Source: Thermoanaerobacterium aotearoense (GTDB lineage Bacteria; Bacillota; Thermoanaerobacteria; Thermoanaerobacterales; Thermoanaerobacteraceae). From it: DNA of 64,000 nucleotides. The notes beneath the pieces are model-generated. The model saw only the letters and a list, made by a program, of their open reading frames with translations, searched no databases and was not told where the DNA came from. The DNA is taken from NCBI RefSeq assembly GCF_009905255.1, contig NZ_CP047602.1, positions 1,178,001-1,242,000 of the forward strand, in the 5' to 3' direction. A program made the position numbers and the translations under genes. This document shows, piece by piece, positions 25,268 through 35,509 of the stretch; positions within the stretch are counted from its first letter, which is position 1; every line of letters begins with the position of its first letter.

Positions 25268-27460
25268 ATGAAAAATAAATTTGCTTTATTTTTTTTAGTT
25301 TTGCTTTTCTTCTTAAGTACATTTTCTTTTTCTTATGCACAAACTGCAGAGGATGGGAAAAGGGCCGTAATATTTATATTAAATAGAGTTTCTATAGATG
25401 ATTTTTTAAATAGTGATTTAAAGAATATTAACAATATGATAGACAATGGTACTTATGGCCTTATGACTGTCAATGTTGATGGTGGCAGATCTTTGGAAAG
25501 TGTTTTTATGACGCTTGGTACAGGTACTCGTGCTGTTGGCTCTAATGGTGCTTCTTTGAATTTCAACACATGGGAAACATATAACAATGAATTGGCGTCT
25601 ACAATTTATGAGAGGAATACGGGGAAAATTCCTTCAGAAGGTCAAATTTTAAATTTGGATATTGCCCAGATAATCAGAAACAACTCAAAAAGAAATCATA
25701 TTATAAGACCTGGCTTATTAGGGGATAAATTTAAGGATAGTGGGCTTAATGTAGCTGTTTTTGGCAATGAAGATACAGATGTTGATTACAAAAGATATGC
25801 TCCTTTAATAGGCATGAATTACAGCGGTATCGTGCCTTATGGAGATGTCAGTGATATGACGAATAAAAAGGATCCTTTGATGCCTTACGGCATATCGACA
25901 GATTATGATACAATGTACAAAGAGTATCTGAGTATTAAAGATAATGTGGCTCTGGCAATATTTGATTTAGGCGATACTGCAAGAGCAAATGATTATCAAA
26001 ACAGCGGATTAGATAAAATAAATAGAGAGAACAAAGAAAAAGCACTAAAGAATGCTGATGAATTCATTGGAAAAGTTTTACGTACTGATAGTGGGAATAC
26101 CCTTTTTATGATTGTCACTCCTTTGCCGCCTTCTCAAAAAATGGGTCAAAATGATTTTTTGACGCCTGTTGTAATGTATGGAAATGGCATTTCAAAAGGT
26201 AAGCTTATAACATCGGATACGACGAAAAGGACAGGTATTGTAACAAACACAGACTTGCTTCCAACAATATTGACGTATTTTGGCTTAGATGTGCCTGCCT
26301 TTGTAACTGGACACAATTTGTATTCATCAGATGTCAATGGAGATTTAATGAAGCTTGAAAATTTAGATAAGCAGCTTACATTTAACTATACGTATAGGCC
26401 GTATTTTTTAAAAACTTACGTGATACTGCAGATATTTATACTGATTTTATCTTTGGTTATACTGCTGTTTTTTAAAAAATACTCTACTTTGGTGAAGCCT
26501 TTTTTGCTTTTGATACCGATTATGCCTATAAGTTTCTTGCTTTTGCCTCTATTTGATTATGCAAATATCGTAAACAGCGTTTTAGGCATTGTTGCTGTTT
26601 CAACAGTTTTTACATTAGCTGCGTACAAATTAGTTAAAAAAAGTAGTTTTAGATACTTTTTAATTGCAGCCTTCACTGCTGCCATATTGATGCTGGACAT
26701 GCTTACAGGATATAATCTTTTGAAAAATTCATTTTTAAGTTACGATGTAATCGCAGGTGCCAGATTCTATGGAATTGGGAATGAATACATGGGGATTTTT
26801 ATAGGAGCCGTACTGTGCTTTGCGCTTTTATCGTTTGAGATATTTGGGAATATTGACAAAAAGTATCTAATATTTGCAAATATACTGATTTACATTATCG
26901 TCTTATACTTTATAGCATCGCCGTCTTTAGGGACGAATGTAGGCGGTGGTATAGCCGCGTTTGCAGCATTTTCAGTTGCGTCTATGTACTTATTTGGCAA
27001 AAAACTTAACATTAAAAATATTTTGTTTGTAGGTGGAAGCATCGTTGCATTATTATTTTTGCTGTTTTATGTTGACTCTTTAAGACCTTTGCCGGAGCAA
27101 ACACATATAGGGCAGACCTTCAATTTAGTGAAAGATGATGGGCTTTACCCGCTTATTCAGATATTTGCAAGAAAGATTAGCATGAATTTGAAGCTTTTTA
27201 AGTATTCCGTTTGGAGCAGGGTTTTAGTTACGTTGGTGTTTGTGCTTTTCATACTTTTTTATAAACCAGTTGGCGCTTTAAAGAGGATTCTTAATGAGCG
27301 AAAATTTGTATACATAAGCTTTTTATCCACCATAATAGGAAGTATTTTTGCTTTAGCTTTTAACGATTCAGGTGTTGTTGCGGCGGCTACGACGATGGTT
27401 TATGCTGCGCCGATGCTTATTGACATTATCATTGATGAAAATAAAATTATAAAGGAGTGA
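25268..27460 (+). CDS. Secreted alkaline-phosphatase-superfamily-like domain fused to a polytopic membrane domain
   Basis: A 730-residue protein with a signal peptide ending near residue 24 (FSYAQ). Residues about 30-370 look like an alkaline-phosphatase/phosphoglyceromutase-type fold: RAVIFILNRVSIDDF, DGGRSLESVFMTLGTGTRA, and the superfamily block TNTDLLPTILTYFGLDVPAF near 340. From about 385 on there are ten or more hydrophobic helices. The N-terminal metal aspartate expected in active superfamily members appears as Asn (ILNR), so activity is uncertain. A glycosyltransferase gene starts 6 bases downstream, pointing to a cell-surface polymer role. ATG 25268 follows AGGAGG. No exact family name is recognised. 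Confidence 0.65.
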   Translation: MKNKFALFFLVLLFFLSTFSFSYAQTAEDGKRAVIFILNRVSIDDFLNSDLKNINNMIDNGTYGLMTVNVDGGRSLESVFMTLGTGTRAVGSNGASLNFNTWETYNNELASTIYERNTGKIPSEGQILNLDIAQIIRNNSKRNHIIRPGLLGDKFKDSGLNVAVFGNEDTDVDYKRYAPLIGMNYSGIVPYGDVSDMTNKKDPLMPYGISTDYDTMYKEYLSIKDNVALAIFDLGDTARANDYQNSGLDKINRENKEKALKNADEFIGKVLRTDSGNTLFMIVTPLPPSQKMGQNDFLTPVVMYGNGISKGKLITSDTTKRTGIVTNTDLLPTILTYFGLDVPAFVTGHNLYSSDVNGDLMKLENLDKQLTFNYTYRPYFLKTYVILQIFILILSLVILLFFKKYSTLVKPFLLLIPIMPISFLLLPLFDYANIVNSVLGIVAVSTVFTLAAYKLVKKSSFRYFLIAAFTAAILMLDMLTGYNLLKNSFLSYDVIAGARFYGIGNEYMGIFIGAVLCFALLSFEIFGNIDKKYLIFANILIYIIVLYFIASPSLGTNVGGGIAAFAAFSVASMYLFGKKLNIKNILFVGGSIVALLFLLFYVDSLRPLPEQTHIGQTFNLVKDDGLYPLIQIFARKISMNLKLFKYSVWSRVLVTLVFVLFILFYKPVGALKRILNERKFVYISFLSTIIGSIFALAFNDSGVVAAATTMVYAAPMLIDIIIDENKIIKE

Positions 27461-27466
27461 AATGGA

Positions 27467-28588
27467 TTGGAAAAAACAAGGGTTTTGCATGTTGTAAGGG
27501 AAGCAGAAGGCGGTATGAAGAAGCATCTGTTATCGCTTCTTAATGGACTTGATAAAGACAAGTATCAATTAGCCGTTGGCTGCTCTTTTGATAAAAAAAC
27601 AATGGACGACTTGATAAAAGATGGTGTATCTGTTTACAGTGTTAATATTTGTGATGGAATAAATTTTAAAAAGGATTTTGCTGCGTTAAAGGAGATTAGA
27701 GCCATTATAGATGATTTCAAACCACATATCATCCATTTTCATGGTGCAAAAGCGTCCTTAGTTGGAAGGCTGGCTTCACTTGGATATAATTTAAAGATCG
27801 TTGTGACAGTGCACAATTTTCCTAATTACAATAACATGAACAAGGTAAAAAAGTATTTTTATCTGACTATCAATAAACGCTTAAATAAAAAGACAGATGC
27901 AGTAATTGCAGTGTCTTACGCCCTTAAAAAAGCTGTTGCAGACGAAGAAAACATGCCGCCTGATAAAGTGCGTGTAGTGTACAACTGCATTGATGTGCCA
28001 CAAATCATTAAAGAGCCTTTGAAATTGAGAGAAAAATACGGCATAGCTTCAGATACTCTTATAATTGGTTGTGTTGCGAGGCTTATACCGTCAAAAGGTG
28101 TTCAAGATTTAATTGAAGCATTGAACATACTTAGAGGAAAAGTTAAAGCATTTGTCTTTATAGCAGGAGATGGGCCTTATAAGGAACATCTTAAAGATAT
28201 GGTGCGGGATTTAAAACTTGATAATGTGGAATTTTTGGGGTTTATAGAAGATATATTCAATTTTTTAAGCAGTATAGATATCTTTGTATTGCCGTCTCAC
28301 AGCGAAGGCTTTGGCATATCGGTTGCTGAGGCTATGGCGTTAGGTGTACCTGTCATTGCTACAGACGTTGGAGGGATACCTGAAATAGTTAGAAATGATG
28401 AAAATGGAATCATCGTAAAATCTGAAGCCCCTAATGATTTGGCCAATGCCATTGAAATTCTTGCGTTAAATGAAGATTTGAGAAATAAATTTTCAAAAAA
28501 AGGCAAAGAATATATTTTAAGCAATTTTTCAAGAGAAAAAATGATAAATGAATTGGAGCTTTTGTACGATGAACTTAGGAGGAAATGA
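27467..28588 (+). CDS. Glycosyltransferase, GT4 family
   Basis: A 373-residue GT-B glycosyltransferase. The N-terminal acceptor domain starts RVLHVVREAEGGMKKH. The C-terminal nucleotide-sugar domain has VARLIPSKGVQDLIEAL and the EX7E-type site in SHSEGFGISVAEAMALGVPVIATDVGG. It acts on the cytoplasmic face of the membrane; donor and acceptor are unknown. TTG 27467 follows AAAGGAG (27451-27457). It is in an operon with the phosphatase-like membrane protein upstream and a small membrane protein downstream. Confidence 0.88.
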   Translation: MEKTRVLHVVREAEGGMKKHLLSLLNGLDKDKYQLAVGCSFDKKTMDDLIKDGVSVYSVNICDGINFKKDFAALKEIRAIIDDFKPHIIHFHGAKASLVGRLASLGYNLKIVVTVHNFPNYNNMNKVKKYFYLTINKRLNKKTDAVIAVSYALKKAVADEENMPPDKVRVVYNCIDVPQIIKEPLKLREKYGIASDTLIIGCVARLIPSKGVQDLIEALNILRGKVKAFVFIAGDGPYKEHLKDMVRDLKLDNVEFLGFIEDIFNFLSSIDIFVLPSHSEGFGISVAEAMALGVPVIATDVGGIPEIVRNDENGIIVKSEAPNDLANAIEILALNEDLRNKFSKKGKEYILSNFSREKMINELELLYDELRRK

Positions 28589-28592
28589 AAGT

Positions 28593-28853
28593 TTGAGCAG
28601 GGTAAAAGAGAAAAAAGAAAGGCTTAGAAAATTGAGAATGTTATACTTATTCATATCGATTTACATAATTTTTATCACGTTATGCATATTTCAAGTAGAT
28701 TACACGTTTAATGATTTAACAACAGGCATTGCAAGTCAAAGCATATTTAAGGTGGCTATAAGCAAAGATTTTCTCAACATAACTTTTTTGGGACAGCATA
28801 ACCATGTGCCATTAAAAGGCGTTAATGGTCTTTTCAAATCTCTGTACAAGTGA
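28593..28853 (+). CDS. Small single-helix membrane protein, unknown
   Basis: An 86-residue protein with a very basic N-terminus (RVKEKKERLRKLR), one transmembrane helix (about 15-35, LYLFISIYIIFITLCIF) and a C-terminal outer part of about 50 residues. No family is recognised. TTG 28593 follows AGGAGG (28577-28582); it starts 4 bases after the glycosyltransferase stop and probably shares its operon. A role as partner of that surface-polymer pair is inference. Confidence 0.65.
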   Translation: MSRVKEKKERLRKLRMLYLFISIYIIFITLCIFQVDYTFNDLTTGIASQSIFKVAISKDFLNITFLGQHNHVPLKGVNGLFKSLYK

Positions 28854-28860
28854 TTTTTTA

Positions 28861-28869
28861 TGCTATAAT
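28861..28869 (+). promoter_or_regulatory. Extended -10 promoter of lepA
   Basis: TGCTATAAT at 28861-28869, about 27 bases before the lepA ATG; no clear -35. Confidence 0.6.
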
Positions 28870-28895
28870 ATTAATATATGTGAAGGAGGTTTGAA

Positions 28896-30713
28896 ATGTC
28901 TAAAGTTAGAAAGGAAAACAAGAGGAATTTTTGCATTATAGCCCATATAGACCATGGTAAATCTACTCTGGCAGATAGATTGATTGAGAAGACTGGAGTA
29001 TTGACGGAAAGGGAAATGGAAGAGCAAGTTTTAGACAGCATGGACTTGGAGAGGGAAAGAGGCATAACCATAAAGCTTCAGCCAGTTCGCCTCATATACA
29101 AAGCAAACGATGGAGAAGAGTATGAATTGAATCTTATAGATACTCCTGGACATGTTGACTTTACGTATGAAGTTTCGAGGAGTATTGCGGCATGTGAAGG
29201 TGCTTTGCTGGTTGTTGATGCAACGCAAGGAATAGAAGCTCAAACGCTGGCAAACTTGTATCTGGCATTAGAGCACGATCTTGAGATTGTGCCTGTCATA
29301 AACAAGATAGATCTTCCATCTGCGGATCCTGATTTTGTAAAAAAGGAGATCGAGGACGTTATAGGCATCGATGCTGAAGATTCTTTGCTCATATCTGCTA
29401 AAGAAGGCATAGGCATTGAAGATGTTTTGGAAGCAATAGTAAAGAGAATACCGCCACCATCAGGAGACCAAGAAAAACCGCTTAAAGCATTGATATTTGA
29501 TTCGTTTTACGATAACTATAAAGGTGCTATTAGTTTCATAAGGGTTTTTGACGGTACATTAAAGCAAGGCGATAAGATAAAGATGATGTCGACCGGGAAA
29601 GAATTTGAAGTGACGGAAGTAGGCATATTTAGGCCTAATCTAAGTCCAGTAGATTTTCTCACAGCCGGTGATGTTGGATATGTTGCTGCCAGCATAAAAA
29701 ATGTCAGCGATACTCGTGTGGGAGATACCATAACAAATGCAGAATTTCCAGCATCTGAACCTTTGCCAGGGTATAAAAAAGTGACTCCCATGGTTTTCTG
29801 CGGCATATATCCAGCGGAAGGTGAAGATTATGAAAATCTAAAAGATGCTCTTATGAAACTGCAATTAAACGATGCATCATTGACGTTTGAGCCGGATACA
29901 TCTGCAGCTCTTGGGTTTGGCTTTAGATGTGGCTTTTTAGGCCTTTTACATATGGACATAATACAGGAGAGGCTTGAGAGAGAATATAATCTGAATCTGG
30001 TGACTACGGCACCGGGCGTTATCTATAAAGTCTACAAGACAAACGGAGAAGTAATCGAACTTGATAATCCGACAAATTTGCCGGAGCCGACGTTGATCGA
30101 TCATATAGAAGAACCTATAATAACTGCCACAATAATGTCTCCTACAGAGTACGTGGGGCCTATCATGGAGCTTTGTCAAGACAGAAGAGGCGTTTATCAA
30201 GGAATGGATTACCTTGAGCCTACCAGAGTGCTTATTAAATATGATATTCCATTGAATGAAATAATATATGACTTTTTTGACGCTTTAAAATCGCGAACAA
30301 AAGGATATGCTTCATTAGATTATGAGTTAAAAGGCTACAAGACATCAGATCTTGTGAAATTGGATATACTTATAAATGGCGAGATAGTGGACGCTTTGTC
30401 TATGATAGTCCATAAAGATAAGGCTTATGAAAGAGCCAGAAAGATGACAGAAAGGTTAAAAGAAAATATACCTCGCCATCTTTTCGAAATTCCTATCCAA
30501 GCTGCTATAGGTTCAAAGATAATAGCAAGGGAGACTGTCAAAGCATTGAGGAAAAATGTTTTGGCAAAGTGCTATGGCGGAGATGTTACGCGAAAGAAAA
30601 AATTATTAGAAAAGCAAAAAGAAGGCAAAAAGAGAATGAGACAAATAGGGAAAGTGGAAATTCCACAAGAGGCCTTCATGTCAATCTTAAAGCTTGATGA
30701 TGACAATGATTAG
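28896..30713 (+). CDS. lepA: Elongation factor 4 (LepA)
   Basis: A 605-residue ribosome-associated translational GTPase. G motifs: AHIDHGKST (G1), RGITIK (G2), DTPGHVDF (G3), NKIDLP (G4). The C-terminal LepA-specific domain includes [15 protein letters not shown]. It is thought to help ribosomes under ionic or other stress. ATG 28896 follows GAAGGAGG. hemW starts within its last codons, a frequent lepA-hemW-hrcA order in Firmicutes. Confidence 0.96.
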   Translation: MSKVRKENKRNFCIIAHIDHGKSTLADRLIEKTGVLTEREMEEQVLDSMDLERERGITIKLQPVRLIYKANDGEEYELNLIDTPGHVDFTYEVSRSIAACEGALLVVDATQGIEAQTLANLYLALEHDLEIVPVINKIDLPSADPDFVKKEIEDVIGIDAEDSLLISAKEGIGIEDVLEAIVKRIPPPSGDQEKPLKALIFDSFYDNYKGAISFIRVFDGTLKQGDKIKMMSTGKEFEVTEVGIFRPNLSPVDFLTAGDVGYVAASIKNVSDTRVGDTITNAEFPASEPLPGYKKVTPMVFCGIYPAEGEDYENLKDALMKLQLNDASLTFEPDTSAALGFGFRCGFLGLLHMDIIQERLEREYNLNLVTTAPGVIYKVYKTNGEVIELDNPTNLPEPTLIDHIEEPIITATIMSPTEYVGPIMELCQDRRGVYQGMDYLEPTRVLIKYDIPLNEIIYDFFDALKSRTKGYASLDYELKGYKTSDLVKLDILINGEIVDALSMIVHKDKAYERARKMTERLKENIPRHLFEIPIQAAIGSKIIARETVKALRKNVLAKCYGGDVTRKKKLLEKQKEGKKRMRQIGKVEIPQEAFMSILKLDDDND

Positions 30714-31836
30714 ATCTGGTATATATGTTCATATTCCGTTTTGCAAGAGAAAATGCTATTATTGCGATTTTAATTCCTATGCAAATATGGAAGATAGCTT
30801 TTTTTCGTTTAAAAAGGCAATAATAAAGGAAATTAAAACGAGAAAAGAGGAGCTTAAAGATATATACACTTCTGTGTATATAGGAGGAGGTACGCCAAAT
30901 GTCTTGCCTCCTATATACATTGAAGAAATATTGGGTGAAATCTACGAAAACTACAGTTTAAGCAAAGATGCAGAGATCACGATCGAATTGAATCCTGGCT
31001 TAATAGATGAAGAAAAGCTTAAGTTATATAAAAAAGCAGGTGTAAATAGAATAAGCATAGGTTTGCAGTCCTGGCAAAATGATTTATTAAAAGCTATCGG
31101 TAGAATACATACAGTGAGTGATTTTATTGAAAATTATAGTATAGCATCTAAATATTTTGACAACATAAACATAGATATAATGTATGCACTGCCAAATCAG
31201 ACTTTTGAGAATTTTAAAGAAACATTGACAAACGTAATCGCATTAAAGCCATCACACATTTCTTGTTATGGACTTATATTAGAAAAAGGAACGCCGCTTT
31301 ACGATATGTATGAAAGAAATGAAGTTAAGCTTGCTGATGATGAATACGAATTGATGATGTTTCACTATGGTGCAGAGCTTTTAGAGGATAGTGGATACAG
31401 TCATTATGAAATATCAAATTACGCATTGCCTGGGTATGAATGTCGACATAACAAGCTGTATTGGATGGATTTGCACTATTTAGGCTTTGGACCAGGTGCA
31501 TATTCGTTTGTAGGAAATAAGCGATTTGGCAATATAAAAGATGTTAAAAAGTACATAGGCATGATTAATAATGATGGACATGCTGTTGACGATGTTGATG
31601 AATTGTCTTTAGAGGATCAAATGTCTGAGTTTATGTTTTTAGGTCTTAGAATGATGGATGGAGTAAATGACAAAGACTTTAAAGAGAGATTTGGCGAAAG
31701 CATGTTCTTTGTATTTAAAAATGCCATTTATAAAAATATAGAGTTGGGGCTTTTAAGAAAAGAAGGTGAAAATCTTAAATTGACGCCAAAAGGCGTAGAT
31801 GTGTCCAATAATGTGTTTGAGGATTTTTTATTTTAA
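30706..31836 (+). CDS. hemW: Radical SAM haem chaperone/coproporphyrinogen oxidase-like protein HemW
   Basis: A 376-residue radical SAM protein. The CxxxCxxC cluster is CKRKCYYC (C13, C17, C20), followed by F, not the extra cysteine of HemN, which argues for HemW (haem trafficking) over the oxygen-independent coproporphyrinogen oxidase. Other marks are YIGGGTPN and [21 protein letters not shown] 30706 overlaps lepA by 8 bases; TTG 30694 and ATG 30697/30700 are in-frame alternatives, and none has a good ribosome site. Confidence 0.88.
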   Translation: MIRSGIYVHIPFCKRKCYYCDFNSYANMEDSFFSFKKAIIKEIKTRKEELKDIYTSVYIGGGTPNVLPPIYIEEILGEIYENYSLSKDAEITIELNPGLIDEEKLKLYKKAGVNRISIGLQSWQNDLLKAIGRIHTVSDFIENYSIASKYFDNINIDIMYALPNQTFENFKETLTNVIALKPSHISCYGLILEKGTPLYDMYERNEVKLADDEYELMMFHYGAELLEDSGYSHYEISNYALPGYECRHNKLYWMDLHYLGFGPGAYSFVGNKRFGNIKDVKKYIGMINNDGHAVDDVDELSLEDQMSEFMFLGLRMMDGVNDKDFKERFGESMFFVFKNAIYKNIELGLLRKEGENLKLTPKGVDVSNNVFEDFLF

Positions 31837-31840
31837 AGTA

Positions 31841-31869
31841 TTGACAAATATCCACAATAGTGGTATTTT
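31841..31869 (+). promoter_or_regulatory. Promoter of the hrcA heat-shock operon
   Basis: TTGACA (31841-31846), a 17-base spacer and TATTTT (31864-31869), directly upstream of CIRCE. Confidence 0.75.
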
Positions 31870-31879
31870 TAAATCGTGA

Positions 31880-31906
31880 TTAGCACTCTCAAGCTAAGAG
31901 TGCTAA
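31880..31906 (+). promoter_or_regulatory. CIRCE operator (HrcA binding site)
   Basis: TTAGCACTC (31880-31888), nine bases, GAGTGCTAA (31898-31906): an exact match to CIRCE. It lies at the predicted transcription start, 23 bases before hrcA, so HrcA represses the whole operon except under heat shock. Confidence 0.97.
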
Positions 31907-31929
31907 TAATAGAATTTGGGGTGGTGAAT

Positions 31930-32964
31930 ATGCCGTTAGATGATAGGAAAAAGAAGATTTTAGAAGCTGTGATTAATGACTATATTTTGACGGCAGAACC
32001 AATTGGATCTCGGACAATTGCAAAGCGATATAATCTTGGTGTAAGCTCGGCTACAATTAGAAATGAAATGGCTGACCTTGAGGAGATGGGGTATCTTGAA
32101 CAGCCTCATACATCTGCAGGTAGAATACCATCTGATAAAGGATACAGGTTTTATGTTAATAATATATTAGAGCACTATTTGAATGAAAGTCGTGACGATG
32201 AAGTAGAGGCAATTGATGAGGTTTTTGCTGAGATAGACGATATAGTGAAGAAATATGCCAGGTTATTATCTACCATTACTAACCACACTATAGTGGTTAA
32301 GATGCCTCGAATTGATGAAAACACGATTAAGAGAATACAAATATTGCCTGTTGATGCAAATAAATTGATACTTCTTGTAATGACAGAATCAGGCATCATG
32401 AAAAACTATTTAATAAGCTTAAAGGATAATATTGATAATAATTTGTTTGAGTTTTTAAACAACCTGATCAACAATAAAATGATAGGAAAAAGAAAAAGAG
32501 AAATGGACCAGACGTTGAGAGATGAGATAAAAAAAGAGTCTGGCAGTGCTATCGGAATCATAGACAAGATTACAGATACGATTATAAATGGTTTAAAGCA
32601 GATGGATGAAACAGACTTGTATTCGGAAGGCATTTCAAATATTCTCAACTTTCCTGAGTACAAGGATCTCTTAAAAGCTAAAATGTTTTTTGATCTGATT
32701 GACAATAAAGACATTATGAATTCAGTATTAGAGCCTTTAGACGATTCCATCGATGTTACTATTGGAAGTGAAAGCAAGTTTGAAGAGATGTGGGATTTAA
32801 GCATAATCAAATCTACGTATAAGATAAATGGTGAGGTTGTTGGGACTTTTGGCATTATTGGGCCTACAAGGATGAATTACAAGAGGCTTATAAATGAAAT
32901 AAACACGATGTCGAATGAATTGTCAAAAGTTTTGTCATATATATACCAAGAAAATAAGAGGTGA
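31930..32964 (+). CDS. hrcA: Heat-inducible transcription repressor HrcA
   Basis: A 344-residue repressor that binds CIRCE and is kept active by GroEL. The N-terminal winged helix is clear: LDDRKKKILEAVINDYI, GSRTIAKRYNLGVSSATIRNEMADLEEMGYL and HTSAGRIPSDKGYR. ATG 31930 is chosen with the GGGGTGGTG site upstream; the longer frame from 31876 would run through CIRCE. Autoregulated first gene of hrcA-grpE-dnaK-dnaJ. Confidence 0.95.
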   Translation: MPLDDRKKKILEAVINDYILTAEPIGSRTIAKRYNLGVSSATIRNEMADLEEMGYLEQPHTSAGRIPSDKGYRFYVNNILEHYLNESRDDEVEAIDEVFAEIDDIVKKYARLLSTITNHTIVVKMPRIDENTIKRIQILPVDANKLILLVMTESGIMKNYLISLKDNIDNNLFEFLNNLINNKMIGKRKREMDQTLRDEIKKESGSAIGIIDKITDTIINGLKQMDETDLYSEGISNILNFPEYKDLLKAKMFFDLIDNKDIMNSVLEPLDDSIDVTIGSESKFEEMWDLSIIKSTYKINGEVVGTFGIIGPTRMNYKRLINEINTMSNELSKVLSYIYQENKR

Positions 32965-32969
32965 ATCAA

Positions 32970-33590
32970 TTGGATAGAGAAAAAGATACAATGGAAAGCA
33001 AAAACAATTTAGACGAAGATTTAAAAGACAATGTATCTGATGCTGACCGACCTCAAGATGACAGTGAAGGCAGCATAGGTACAGAAAATTCTGATCAGGG
33101 TGAAGAAAAAAATTACGAAGGAGAAATTGAAGAATTGAAAAATAAGCTTAAGCAAAAAGAAGATGAAGCAAATGAATACTTAGAAATGGCCCAGAGATTG
33201 AAAGCAGAATTTGAGAATTACAGGAGAAGGACAGAAAAGGAAAAAGCAGATCTGATTGAATATGGTAAAGAACAGGTAATCTTAGATATATTGCCAGTTA
33301 TAGATAATTTTGAGAGAGCTCTTGAAGCATCTCACGGTGATAATGAGGAAATAGCTTCCTTTAAAGAAGGTGTCAATTTAATATACAGGCAATTTAAAGG
33401 TATTTTAGAAAAGATAGGGGTTAAAGAGATAGAGGCTTTAGGCCAAATATTTGATCCATATAAGCATCATGCTGTTATGCAGGAAGAGGTAGAAGATAAG
33501 AAGGAAAATGAGATAATTGAAGTTTTTCAAAAGGGATATATGTTTAATAATAAAGTAATAAGACCGAGTATGGTCAAAGTAGCAAAATAA
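32970..33590 (+). CDS. grpE: Nucleotide exchange factor GrpE
   Basis: A 206-residue cochaperone that releases ADP from DnaK. Acidic N-terminal region, long coiled helix (about 40-100, with AEFENYRRRTEKEK) and a C-terminal beta domain ending GYMFNNKVIRPSMVKVA. TTG 32970 is best spaced after AGAGGTG; GTG 32961 overlaps the hrcA stop and is an alternative. Part of the CIRCE operon. Confidence 0.93.
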   Translation: MDREKDTMESKNNLDEDLKDNVSDADRPQDDSEGSIGTENSDQGEEKNYEGEIEELKNKLKQKEDEANEYLEMAQRLKAEFENYRRRTEKEKADLIEYGKEQVILDILPVIDNFERALEASHGDNEEIASFKEGVNLIYRQFKGILEKIGVKEIEALGQIFDPYKHHAVMQEEVEDKKENEIIEVFQKGYMFNNKVIRPSMVKVAK

Positions 33591-33615
33591 AGTATAGGAA
33601 TAGGAGGAGTAGATT

Positions 33616-35457
33616 ATGGGAAAAATTATAGGAATTGATCTTGGCACAACTTTTTCGTGCGTAGCTGTTATGGAAGGAGGACAGCCGGTAGTCATACCAA
33701 ACTCAGAGGGGGCCAGGACAACTCCATCTGTTGTGGCGTTTACAAAAGAAGGTGAAAGATTAGTAGGCCAAGTCGCAAAAAGACAGGCTATTACAAACCC
33801 TGAAAGGACAGTTATGTCTATAAAAAGACATATGGGTTCTGACTACAAAGTAACTATTGATGGAAAAAGTTATACACCGCAAGAGATTTCAGCAATGATA
33901 CTGCAGAAGTTAAAAGCTGATGCTGAAGCGTACTTAGGAGAGAAAGTTACAGAGGCTGTAATAACAGTTCCTGCGTATTTCAATGACAGTCAAAGACAGG
34001 CAACCAAAGATGCAGGTAGGATAGCAGGACTTGATGTAAAGAGGATTATAAACGAGCCTACTGCGGCTTCATTGGCCTATGGGCTTGATAAGCAAGGCAA
34101 TCAGAAGATAATGGTGTACGATTTAGGCGGTGGTACATTCGATGTATCTATACTTGAGATAGGCGATGGAGTATTTGAAGTATTGGCTACAAGTGGTAAT
34201 AACCACTTAGGTGGTGATGATTTTGACCAGAGGATTATGGATTGGTTGGCAGACAACTTCAAAAAAGAGTATGGAATTGATCTGAGAAACGACAAGATGG
34301 CAATGCAGAGGCTTAAAGATGCAGCAGAAAAGGCGAAGATAGAACTTTCTTCTGCTATGACAGCTAACATAAACTTGCCTTTTATAACTGCTGATGCTAC
34401 AGGTCCTAAGCACATAGATGTAAATCTTACAAGAGCAAAATTTGAGGAGCTTATCAATGATTTAGTGCAATCTACTGTAGAACCAGTAAATCGTGCATTA
34501 AGCGATGCAAAACTTAGTCCTGCAGATATTGATAAAGTGATATTAGTCGGCGGTTCGACGAGAATACCATTCGTTCAAGAGACAGTAAAAAGGATAATGG
34601 GCAAAGAACCGCACAAAGGCATAAACCCAGATGAATGTGTTGCAATTGGAGCCGCAATTCAAGGTGGTGTATTAGGAGGCGAAGTTAAAGACGTCTTACT
34701 ATTGGATGTCACACCGCTTTCTCTTGGCATTGAAACACTTGGCGGTGTGTTTACAAAATTAATAGAAAGGAATACTACTATTCCTACAAAGAAGAGCCAA
34801 ATATTCTCCACTGCTGCAGATGGGCAGACATCTGTTGAGATACACGTTCTGCAAGGTGAAAGACCAATGGCTCGTGACAATAAGACACTTGGAAGATTTA
34901 CCCTGACTGGAATTCCACCTGCTCCAAGAGGAGTGCCTCAGATAGAGGTTACATTTGACATTGATGCTAATGGCATTGTCCATGTTTCTGCAAAAGATTT
35001 AGGTACAGGAAAATCTCAGAACATAACAATCACTTCTTCTTCTAATTTAAGCGAAGAAGAGATAAACAGAATGATGAATGAAGCGAAACAGCACGAAGAA
35101 GAAGACAGAAGGAGAAAAGAAGAGATAGAAGTAAGAAACAACGCAGATTCATTGATATATCAAGCTGAAAAGACTATGAAAGATTTAGCAGACAAGATGA
35201 CACAACAAGAAAAAGATGATATAAATAAAGAGATAGAAAATGTAAGAAAAGCTCTTGAAGGCAGCGATATTAACGCTATAAAAAGTGCTTCAGAAAAATT
35301 GTCACAAGCATTTTACAATGTATCTTCACGCATATATCAGCAAGCAGGCGGTGCGGGTCAGGCAAATAGCTATAGCGGCAGCGATGGAACATCTAATAAA
35401 GATAATGTATATGAAGCAGACTATAGGATGGAAGATGACAACAAAGACAATAAATAA
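33616..35457 (+). CDS. dnaK: Chaperone DnaK (Hsp70)
   Basis: A 613-residue Hsp70. The ATPase domain begins [12 protein letters not shown], with the signature [13 protein letters not shown] and [12 protein letters not shown]. The substrate domain follows from about 390 and the helical lid ends in a short Gln/Gly/Ser-rich then acidic tail. It folds proteins with GrpE and DnaJ. ATG 33616 follows AGGAGG. A GC-rich hairpin lies just after its stop. Confidence 0.97.
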   Translation: MGKIIGIDLGTTFSCVAVMEGGQPVVIPNSEGARTTPSVVAFTKEGERLVGQVAKRQAITNPERTVMSIKRHMGSDYKVTIDGKSYTPQEISAMILQKLKADAEAYLGEKVTEAVITVPAYFNDSQRQATKDAGRIAGLDVKRIINEPTAASLAYGLDKQGNQKIMVYDLGGGTFDVSILEIGDGVFEVLATSGNNHLGGDDFDQRIMDWLADNFKKEYGIDLRNDKMAMQRLKDAAEKAKIELSSAMTANINLPFITADATGPKHIDVNLTRAKFEELINDLVQSTVEPVNRALSDAKLSPADIDKVILVGGSTRIPFVQETVKRIMGKEPHKGINPDECVAIGAAIQGGVLGGEVKDVLLLDVTPLSLGIETLGGVFTKLIERNTTIPTKKSQIFSTAADGQTSVEIHVLQGERPMARDNKTLGRFTLTGIPPAPRGVPQIEVTFDIDANGIVHVSAKDLGTGKSQNITITSSSNLSEEEINRMMNEAKQHEEEDRRRKEEIEVRNNADSLIYQAEKTMKDLADKMTQQEKDDINKEIENVRKALEGSDINAIKSASEKLSQAFYNVSSRIYQQAGGAGQANSYSGSDGTSNKDNVYEADYRMEDDNKDNK

Positions 35458-35478
35458 GAACCAGGGCAATCCTGGTTC
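35458..35478 (+). other. Intercistronic dnaK-dnaJ hairpin without T run
   Basis: GAACCAGG (35458-35465) and CCTGGTTC (35471-35478) form a perfect stem with loop GCAAT beginning right after the dnaK stop. There is no T tract, so it is more likely an mRNA processing or 3'-stabilising structure, or a weak attenuator, than a full terminator. Confidence 0.6.
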
Positions 35479-35509
35479 TCATTCATGTTAAGAAAGGCAG
35501 GTGATGTGT

